From positions 62,001 to 126,000 of the forward strand of contig NZ_BAMP01000001.1 of assembly GCF_000615975.1 (NCBI RefSeq): 64,000 nucleotides of DNA, in the 5' to 3' direction. The notes under the pieces are model-generated. The model was not told where the DNA came from, searched no databases, and saw nothing but the letters and a program-made list of their open reading frames with translations. Below are positions 57,745 through 64,000 of the stretch, in pieces; within the stretch, counting starts at the first letter, position 1; each line of letters opens with the position of its first letter. The translations under genes and the position numbers were made by a program. The stretch is from Nitratireductor aquibiodomus NL21 = JCM 21793. Its GTDB lineage: Bacteria; Pseudomonadota; Alphaproteobacteria; Rhizobiales; Rhizobiaceae.

Positions 57745-58719
57745 ATGAGACGCATGCTTCAGTCGGCTCTCGCCGCTGCTCTTCTCACGGCTTCAGCCGC
57801 CACGGTCTTTGCCGCTGAAAAGGTGACATATCTTTTCCCTGCACCTGATTTCCTGCCCGCCTTCGCGCCCTTTCAGCTCGCCAAAAGCAAGGGCTATTTC
57901 GAGGCTGCAGACCTCGACGTGACCTTCCAGGTTGGCAAGGGCGGTGCGGACGTGGCCACGCAGGTGGCTGTCGGGAATGCCGATCTCGGTGGAGGCATCG
58001 GGGACACGCCCATCATCGTGCGCGCCAACGGGCTTGATATTCGCGGCGTGGCCCTGCTCGGCGGCCGTGGTCTGACGCAGCTTGCCTGGCGCAAGGACAG
58101 TGGCATTACCGGGCCGGCCGATCTGAAAGGCAAGTCGATCGGTGTGCTCGCCTTCCAGGATACCACTTACTACAATCTTCTGGGGGTGCTCGCCTCCGCC
58201 GAGATGACCAAGGCCGATGCCGACATTCAGGCGGTTGGAGCAGGTGGCATCATCCAGCTCACCATCGCCGGAAATCTGCATGCCATGTCGGGCGTGCCCG
58301 AATGGATTGCAGCGATCGAGGCGGCTGGCGTTGAAATGGAGCAGATGCCGGTTGATGAGGTCTTTCCGGCCATGGCGCAGGCGATTATCGCCTCCGACAA
58401 GACGATCCAGGAACGCCCCGAAGTGGTGCGCGGCTTTGTCGGCGCAGTCCTGAAAGCGGTCGGCGACATTGCCGCAGATCCGGCGCAGGCCGCCAGGGAC
58501 TACGTTGCCGCCGTGCCGCAGCACGCCGGCAAGGAAGCTGAGATCGAGGGCATTCTGCGGTCCTATGCAACGCTGGTCTATCCGGAAGGTGAGAACCAGC
58601 CGCTCGGTGCATTCGACCCGGAGCGCATCGCCAGTGTGCAGGCCTTCTATGTCGACAACGGCATTGTCCAGACCGCGGTTCCGGTCGAGGACCTCTACAC
58701 AAATGAATTCGTCCAATGA
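57745..58719 (+). CDS. NMT1/THI5-type ABC transporter substrate-binding protein (importer B)
   Basis: Periplasmic binding protein of 324 residues. A signal peptide ends ATVFAAE and the mature start is KVTYLFPAPDFLPAFAPFQLAKSKGYFEAADLDVTF. The stretch LGGGIGDTPIIVRANGLDIRGVALLGGRGLT is typical of the family. AAGGGG precedes the ATG. Its stop overlaps the permease start. Confidence 0.88.
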   Translation: MRRMLQSALAAALLTASAATVFAAEKVTYLFPAPDFLPAFAPFQLAKSKGYFEAADLDVTFQVGKGGADVATQVAVGNADLGGGIGDTPIIVRANGLDIRGVALLGGRGLTQLAWRKDSGITGPADLKGKSIGVLAFQDTTYYNLLGVLASAEMTKADADIQAVGAGGIIQLTIAGNLHAMSGVPEWIAAIEAAGVEMEQMPVDEVFPAMAQAIIASDKTIQERPEVVRGFVGAVLKAVGDIAADPAQAARDYVAAVPQHAGKEAEIEGILRSYATLVYPEGENQPLGAFDPERIASVQAFYVDNGIVQTAVPVEDLYTNEFVQ

Positions 58720-59546
58720 CACAGGTCAGTTCTATGGAGACCGGGGCAGGGGCCCCGGTCAAGGTGGCGAAACCCATCATGACTTCACGGCGCAGCACAC
58801 TCCTTGCAAGCCTCGGCCTTCTGGTTCTGGTCCTGCTCGCATGGCAGTTCCTGCCGCCGGCGCTTGGCGTTCCGAAATTCATCATCCCGACGGTCACAGA
58901 CTGCCTTGCCGAAATGAAGCGCATGCTGCTTCAGGAAGGGCTCGTCGGCCACACGCTCTCGACGGCACTTTATACGGTGCTCGGCTTTGCCATTGGCAGC
59001 CTGCTTGGCGCTGTGATCGGCTATCTGCTCGGTATGTCGGAGTTCTGGGAGAAGGTTCTGTCACCCTACATTCTGGCGTTGCAGATCGCACCGAAAGTGG
59101 CCTTCGCACCGCTCTTCATCATGTGGTTCGGCTACAACGCCATGCCAAAGCTTCTGGTGACGGTGCTGATCGTCTTCTTCCCCGTGCTGGTCAATGTGCT
59201 TCAGGCCATGCGGACGGTCGATCGCGATCTCGTCAATCTGGCGCGCGCCTACAACCTTTCCCGCTGGGGCATCTTTCTGAAGGTCGAAATGCCTTCCACC
59301 ATGCCCAATCTGATGGCCGGGCTGCGGATCGCATCGACACTGGCCGTGATCGGCGTGACGGTTGGTGAGCTGGTTGGCGGAAACACCGGCCTCGGCTTCC
59401 TGATTTCCTACGGAGGCGGGCAAGCCAATGCGGCCATGGTCTTCAACGCCATCGTTCTGCTCACCGTGATCGGTTTTCTGCTCTACGCGGTGCTCGTGCG
59501 GATTGAGGAACGGGTGCTGCATTACCTGCCCAAGGCCCAGCACTAG
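58716..59546 (+). CDS. NMT1/THI5-type ABC transporter permease (importer B)
   Basis: SsuC-like permease of 276 residues with an extended cytoplasmic N-terminus (about 30 residues) and six helices. The contact loop is NLARAYNLSRWGIFLKVEMPSTMP, and IAPKVAFAPLFIMWFGYN matches the equivalent motif in importer A. It completes importer B and is followed 51 bases later by the Rieske oxygenase gene. Confidence 0.9.
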   Translation: MTQVSSMETGAGAPVKVAKPIMTSRRSTLLASLGLLVLVLLAWQFLPPALGVPKFIIPTVTDCLAEMKRMLLQEGLVGHTLSTALYTVLGFAIGSLLGAVIGYLLGMSEFWEKVLSPYILALQIAPKVAFAPLFIMWFGYNAMPKLLVTVLIVFFPVLVNVLQAMRTVDRDLVNLARAYNLSRWGIFLKVEMPSTMPNLMAGLRIASTLAVIGVTVGELVGGNTGLGFLISYGGGQANAAMVFNAIVLLTVIGFLLYAVLVRIEERVLHYLPKAQH

Positions 59547-59597
59547 CAGGGCCTTACACAATCACTGTCGACGGAAGCGGGAGGCTTTCGGATATCC

Positions 59598-60644
59598 ATG
59601 ACGGAGACGGACATGACAGCCATGGACAAGAAATCGCTCATAGAGGATCGGGTGAACAGCGGCCTGCGCGGCCAATGGTACCCGGTTGCCAAATCGGTCG
59701 AGGTTAAAGCGTCGAAGCCCTATGGAACGAGGCTTCTGGGAGAGAAGATCGTTCTTTGGCGCGATGCGGAGAACAGGCTCCGCTGTGTCGAGGATTTCTG
59801 CCCCCATCGCGGCGCCCCGCTTTCCTATGGCGAAATCCATGAGGGCAATATCGGCTGCCGTTATCATGGCGTTGTCGTCAATGGAGAGGGCGTGGTGGTG
59901 CGGGTTCCGGCCATGCCCGAATGCGCGCTGGAGGGGCGCAAGGCGCTCAAATCCTTTGAGGTGCGGGAGGCAGGCGATGCTGTGTTCGTCTATGTGCCTT
60001 CGGCCGAACAGCCCGAAGCACCGGACCTGGCGCTGCCCAGGGAACTGACAGACGATGCGTGGACGGGTTTCCTTTGCACAGGTGTCTGGGAAACGAACTA
60101 TCGCTACGCGCTCGACAACCTCGCCGACCCCATGCATGGCTGCTATCTGCATGCCGAGAGCTTTACGCTTGCCTTCGGTTCCAAACAGGACCTGATGAAA
60201 CTGGACAAGACCGATGCGGGCTTTCGCGTCAGCCGGATTGGCCAGGTCGGCGAGAACTTCGACTGGACCGAGTTCGAGGTGCATCCAGGCTCGATGTTCT
60301 GCTTTCTCGAAATTCCGTATCCGCCGGCGGCGGGGCCGGGCGGTGTTTTCCGCATCATCGGTTTCGTGACCCCGGTGGATGCGGCCACCTGCAAGGTTTT
60401 CTTCTGGCGTATGCGCAGGGTTTCTGGCCTCGCGCGTGACAGCTGGCGCTTCCTCTATCGCGCCCGGCTGGAAAAGACGCATTGGGACGTGCTCGAGCAG
60501 GATCGGGTCATGCTGGAGGGAATGCCCGACGACGCGCGCAAACGTGAAATGCTCTACCAGCATGATCTCGGCGTCTCCCGCGTTCGGCAAATTCTGACGC
60601 GCGCTGCTAAGAGCCAGGTCGAAGCCGAGATGGCTGCCGAGTGA
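59598..60644 (+). CDS. Rieske non-heme iron oxygenase, oxygenase component
   Basis: Oxygenase of 348 residues. The Rieske [2Fe-2S] ligands are Cys68 and His70 (CPHRG) with Cys87 and His90 (CRYHG). The mononuclear iron site is D177-x2-H180-x4-H185 in NLADPMHGCYLHAES. Overall shape and length fit the vanillate demethylase/phthalate dioxygenase-like group, in which one alpha subunit forms the oxygenase. No reductase or ferredoxin gene is visible in the window. It is followed without a gap by an SDR. Confidence 0.88.
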   Translation: MTETDMTAMDKKSLIEDRVNSGLRGQWYPVAKSVEVKASKPYGTRLLGEKIVLWRDAENRLRCVEDFCPHRGAPLSYGEIHEGNIGCRYHGVVVNGEGVVVRVPAMPECALEGRKALKSFEVREAGDAVFVYVPSAEQPEAPDLALPRELTDDAWTGFLCTGVWETNYRYALDNLADPMHGCYLHAESFTLAFGSKQDLMKLDKTDAGFRVSRIGQVGENFDWTEFEVHPGSMFCFLEIPYPPAAGPGGVFRIIGFVTPVDAATCKVFFWRMRRVSGLARDSWRFLYRARLEKTHWDVLEQDRVMLEGMPDDARKREMLYQHDLGVSRVRQILTRAAKSQVEAEMAAE

Positions 60645-61378
60645 TGGTTGAGGGACGAACCATACTGGTTACGGGTGCCGCACACGGACTTGGCGCCGAG
60701 ATTGCCCGCCACCTCGCGAAGAACGGTGCGCGTCTCGTTCTGGCTGACATCGCCGAGGAGGAGGGCCGCGCGATCGCTGATGAGTGTGGCGCGCGCTTCA
60801 TTTCCGTTGATCTGGCCGATCCGGCGTCGATCCGGGCCGTTGGGCGAAACCTCGCCGAGCAGCATGGTGTCCTGCATGGCCTCGTCAACAATGGCGCGAT
60901 CGCTACAGGCATAGGCGGCATCCCGTTCGAGGAAATCGACATCGACAGCTGGGATCGGGTGATGCAGGTCAATGTGAGGGGTACGTGGCTGATGACGCGT
61001 GCAGTGACCCCGTTGCTGAAGGCCTCGGGCTCGGGCCGCATTGTCAATGTCGCTTCCGATACGGCGCTCTGGGGTGCGCCACGCCTGATGTCCTACGTGG
61101 CCAGCAAGGGCGCTCTCATGGCGATGACACGCTCGCTGGCGCGCGAGCTTGGGCCGAACCGTGTCGGAGTGACAGCGATAGCACCCGGCATCCTGACCAC
61201 GGAATCGACCGGCTATGTGCCGGAAGCTCGCCACCGGCTCTACGCGGAAGGACGCGCCGTGCCGGGGGCACAGGGGCCGGGTGAAATTACCGAAATCGTC
61301 GCCTTCCTGCTTGGCGAGGGTGCGCTGACGCTGACGGGGCAGACGCTGCCGGTAAACAACGGCTTTGTTTTCAATTGA
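60644..61378 (+). CDS. SDR-family dehydrogenase
   Basis: Classical SDR of 244 residues with TGAAHGLGAEIARHLA at the N-terminus, the NNGAIA motif and active site YVASK. A cis-diol or alcohol dehydrogenase acting on the Rieske product is the natural suggestion. The ATG overlaps the oxygenase stop (TGATG). Confidence 0.85.
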   Translation: MVEGRTILVTGAAHGLGAEIARHLAKNGARLVLADIAEEEGRAIADECGARFISVDLADPASIRAVGRNLAEQHGVLHGLVNNGAIATGIGGIPFEEIDIDSWDRVMQVNVRGTWLMTRAVTPLLKASGSGRIVNVASDTALWGAPRLMSYVASKGALMAMTRSLARELGPNRVGVTAIAPGILTTESTGYVPEARHRLYAEGRAVPGAQGPGEITEIVAFLLGEGALTLTGQTLPVNNGFVFN

Positions 61379-61385
61379 GGCGGTG

Positions 61386-62197
61386 ATGACGTTTGAAGTC
61401 AATGAATCGGGTGGGATCGAGTATCTGGAGCGGCCAGGCGAGGGTGGTCCCGTTCTTGTACTGCTGCACGGGGTGGGCTCGAATGCGGCGTCCTTCATGC
61501 CGCTTCTGCACATCTGTCGAAGGGGTGGCGGGTAATCGCCTGGAATGCGCCGGGTTATTGCGGTTCGGCTCCGCTCGACACCGACTGGCCGTTGGCGGGC
61601 GATTATGCGGCGGCGCTCGAAGCGTTCCTCGATCGGCTGGATCTCCAGCGGGTCCTGCTTGCGGGACATTCGCTCGGCTGCCTGATGGCGGCGTCCTTTG
61701 CCTCGACGCACAGAAACCGGGTTGAACGCCTTCTGCTCAGCTCTCCGGCGCTTGGCCATGGCGTGCCACGGGGAGCCGCACTGAGTGCCGCTGCTCAGGC
61801 GCGCATCGATGATCTACAGACTCTGGGTCCGGAGAAGTTCGCCGATCTTCGGGCGCCGAGGCTTGTCTATGCGCCTGACGACAACAGAGACATCGTCGCG
61901 CGCGTGCGTGACGGGATGGCAAAGGTCAGAGTACCGGGCTACCCGCAGGCCGCTCGCATGCTGGCTTCCGGTCGGCTGCTTGACGATGCCGAACGGCTTC
62001 AGGTGCCCACTGATGTCATCGTTGGCGCAGAGGATGTCGTCACCCCGCCGGACTCGGCCCGCCGGGCCCATGCGGCCCTTCGTGATCCCTGGCGCGGATC
62101 GCTCACACTCGTGCCGGGCGCAGGACACGCTCTTTATCAGCAGACCCCCGCCGCTTTTTCGGCGGCGCTGGATGCGCTCGCGGAAATCGTCGGCTGA
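61386..62197 (+). CDS. Alpha/beta-fold hydrolase (frameshifted)
   Basis: Hydrolase of about 270 residues when repaired. The oxyanion motif LLHGVGSNAASF and the nucleophile elbow GHSLGC (Ser) are present; the catalytic His is in GAGHALYQ near the C-terminus. A missing G near 61508 (CTGCACATC for CTGGCACATC) restores MPLLAHLSKGWRVIAWNAPGYCGS. Enzymes like this hydrolyse meta-cleavage products or lactones. It lies between the Rieske/SDR pair and the extradiol-type gene. Confidence 0.82.
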
Positions 62198-62217
62198 GGC
62201 CGGGAGGAGAAACGACC

Positions 62218-63144
62218 ATGGCAGAGACAATTCGCGTCGGCAGCCTTCGCGGCATCATGATGCGCGGACCCGGCATCACGAGCACGCTGCCCTTTTATGA
62301 GGATATGTGGGGCCTGAGCCTTGCCCATAAGGAGGATGGCATCGCGCTTCTGCGCGGCACCGGCGAGGAGCCATTTCTCTACGGGCTTAAGGATGGGCCG
62401 GTCTTTGGCATCGAATATGTGCACTTTGCCATGCCTGACCGGGCATTGATGGATGCACTCTATCGGCAGGTCATCGCGCGCGGCGGCATCGCGCTCGCAG
62501 AACCGGGCTCCTTTGACGACTACGCCGGCGGATACGGTTTCGAGATGCTCGACCCCGACAATCGCCGTCTGTGTTTCCGCACCGAAGCGCTCACGCATGA
62601 TGAGGAACCCGAATGGGCCAAGCCGCGCAAGGTGAGCCATGTGGTGCTGAACACCCCGGACATGGACGGCGTGCAGGAATTCTACACCCATGTGCTGGGC
62701 TTCCGTGTTTCGGACTATTCCGCAGACCAGATGGTGTTCCTGCGTTGCAACTCGGACCACCATTCAATCGCACTGGTCCGTGGGAACTATGCCAGTGTCA
62801 ACCACGTCGCTTTTGAAATGCCCTCCATCGACGAGTTCATGCGCGGTATCGGCCGCATGAAGCAGAAAGGGCATGTGCCGACTTGGGGGCCAGGGCGGCA
62901 TGGGCCCGGCAACAATCCCTTCGCCTATTTCGTTTCCCCATCAGGTTTCGTCATCGAGTTCACCTCCGAACTTCAGCAGATCGATGAAACGACCCATGAA
63001 GCCCAGGTCTGGCCGCGCGACAAGCCTGAAGCCATGGATCGATGGATGACGGCCGGCCCGCCGACGCCGGCGCAACGCGCGGTGATGCAGGGCCGCCCGG
63101 ACCCCGGTTTCCCTGAACTCGCACCCGCCAGGAGCAAGATCTGA
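62218..63144 (+). CDS. VOC-family extradiol-dioxygenase-like protein
   Basis: Protein of 308 residues with two vicinal-oxygen-chelate modules. The C-terminal module holds a full metal triad: His141 (KVSHVVLNTPD), His196 (VNHVAFEMPS) and Glu247 (FVIEFTSE). Their spacing fits type I extradiol ring-cleavage dioxygenases such as BphC or catechol 2,3-dioxygenase. GGAGGAGAAAC precedes the ATG. Ring cleavage followed by the neighbouring hydrolase would be a standard meta pathway; the actual substrate is unknown. Confidence 0.83.
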   Translation: MAETIRVGSLRGIMMRGPGITSTLPFYEDMWGLSLAHKEDGIALLRGTGEEPFLYGLKDGPVFGIEYVHFAMPDRALMDALYRQVIARGGIALAEPGSFDDYAGGYGFEMLDPDNRRLCFRTEALTHDEEPEWAKPRKVSHVVLNTPDMDGVQEFYTHVLGFRVSDYSADQMVFLRCNSDHHSIALVRGNYASVNHVAFEMPSIDEFMRGIGRMKQKGHVPTWGPGRHGPGNNPFAYFVSPSGFVIEFTSELQQIDETTHEAQVWPRDKPEAMDRWMTAGPPTPAQRAVMQGRPDPGFPELAPARSKI

Positions 63145-63932
63145 TGCACTACGGATACGATGGAAAAGTCGCGGTGGTCACGGGCGGTTCGTCCGGCATC
63201 GGGCTGGCAACGGTCGAGACCCTGCTACAGTCCGGTGCGAGCGTGGCGCTGTGCGCGCGCACCGAAAGCCGGCTTAACGATGTGGCGGCCGTCCTCATTC
63301 GCGACCACGGGGAGGAGCGTGTCTTTGCGCGCGCACTGTCCGTTCTGGAACCGGGTGCGGTAAAAGACTTCGCCGGTTCGGTGGAAGCGCGCTTTGGCCG
63401 CTGCGACCTGCTTGTCAACAATGCCGGGCAGGGCCGCCTCTCCACCTTTGAAGACACGAGCGACGAGGACTGGCGCGCCGAGTATGAGTTGAAGCTGTTC
63501 AGCCAGATCCATCCCACGCGCGCCTTCCTGCCGATGCTGCGCCGGGCAAAGGGCGCCATCGTCGCGGTCAACTCATTGCTGGCCTACCAGCCGGAACCAC
63601 ACATGGTCTGCACCTCCTCGGCGCGGGCCGGCGTGCAGAATCTCCTCAAGTCGCTGAGCGTGGAACTGGCACCCGATGTGCGGGTCAATTCGGTTCTGCT
63701 TGGTCTTGTCGGTTCGGGGCAGTGGTCGCGCCGCTTTGCGGAGCGTGAGGACCAGTCCCAGAGCCGGGCTGAATGGTACGGCGCACTGGCGGCAAAAAAG
63801 GGCATTCCGCTCGGCCGCCTGGGCAATCCCGCGGAAGCCGCCGCGGCCATCGCTTTTCTCGGCTCGCCGGCGGCGAGCTACATCACAGGTGCTCAGCTCG
63901 AAGTGTCGGGCGGCCTGTCTCGTTACATTTGA
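63144..63932 (+). CDS. SDR-family protein with atypical active site
   Basis: SDR of 262 residues. The cofactor motif TGGSSGIG and NNAGQG are normal, but the Tyr-x-x-x-Lys position reads TSSAR (in MVCTSSARAGVQNLL), so Tyr is Thr and Lys is Arg. The C-terminus YITGAQLEVSGGLSRYI is typical. Its start overlaps the VOC stop. It may use a different chemistry or be inactive as a dehydrogenase. Confidence 0.78.
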   Translation: MHYGYDGKVAVVTGGSSGIGLATVETLLQSGASVALCARTESRLNDVAAVLIRDHGEERVFARALSVLEPGAVKDFAGSVEARFGRCDLLVNNAGQGRLSTFEDTSDEDWRAEYELKLFSQIHPTRAFLPMLRRAKGAIVAVNSLLAYQPEPHMVCTSSARAGVQNLLKSLSVELAPDVRVNSVLLGLVGSGQWSRRFAEREDQSQSRAEWYGALAAKKGIPLGRLGNPAEAAAAIAFLGSPAASYITGAQLEVSGGLSRYI

Positions 63933-63942
63933 GGGATACGGG

Positions 63943-64000
63943 ATGAAACTCGAAACAATCACAGCCTCGGAGACGGTTGGCGAGCTCATCGCCCGCTATC
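63943..64000 (+). CDS. Start of a further gene in the operon (partial)
   Basis: Only 19 codons are inside the window: MKLETITASETVGELIARY. An ATG behind GAGGGATACGGG, ten bases after the SDR, continues the operon. The start resembles ThDP-dependent enzymes, but the fragment is too short to assign. Confidence 0.5.
   Translation, partial: MKLETITASETVGELIARY

Noticed and set aside
12464-61508. Frameshifts as phase-variable contingency loci
   Set aside because: The affected runs are only two to five bases long, occur in housekeeping-type catabolic genes, and show only losses; this does not resemble slippage control.

Overview
High-GC DNA from an alphaproteobacterium, most likely a soil or plant-associated member of the Hyphomicrobiales (Rhizobiales). 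The signs are an aglEFG alpha-glucoside importer with a LacI regulator, an opgGHC periplasmic-glucan cluster, and many ABC importers, each beside its own regulator and catabolic genes. I see no rRNA, tRNA, CRISPR array or intact transposase. The window is an accessory or catabolic region carrying seven separate ABC importers.

Layout. 1-6080: alpha-glucoside importer aglEFG (minus strand), its regulator aglR and a GH1 beta-glucosidase. 6077-6345: a MITE-like element with perfect 30-bp inverted ends. 6366-7148: an SDR. 7451-12232: opgG-opgH-opgC for osmoregulated periplasmic glucans. 12403-19016: a LacI-controlled amino-acid-type importer with a glycosylasparaginase-like Ntn hydrolase, then a LacI gene, a ROK sugar kinase and cutC. 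19041-24623: TetR, nucleoside hydrolase, 2-oxoglutarate/Fe(II) oxygenase and a second amino-acid-type importer. 24662-32769: D-galactonate (De Ley-Doudoroff) genes around an AraFGH-type importer. 33044-50291: an unknown protein plus TetR, a ThDP enzyme, a DadA-like oxidase, a Dpp-type importer, N-acyl-D-amino-acid and M20 deacylases, LysR, a 3-hydroxyisobutyrate-dehydrogenase-like enzyme, an aldehyde dehydrogenase and a DUF3100 membrane pair. 50477-63932: two NMT1/THI5-type importers, IclR, a bicupin, an FAD monooxygenase, a Rieske oxygenase, SDRs, an alpha/beta hydrolase and an extradiol-type VOC protein, which look like an uncharacterised ring-degradation regulon.

The strongest new signal is a promoter module found three times in the last region: a -35/17 bp/-10 promoter followed by GAAC-N5-GTTC-N6-GAAC just upstream of the start codon. 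It precedes both NMT1-type importer operons and the FAD monooxygenase, tying them into one regulon that is probably controlled by the IclR protein encoded among them.

Fifteen genes carry frameshifts (17 sites). Every one is explained by loss of one or two bases in a short homopolymer run, with otherwise intact reading frames. This looks like sequencing or consensus error, so I annotate these genes as full-length coding regions and mark the break.
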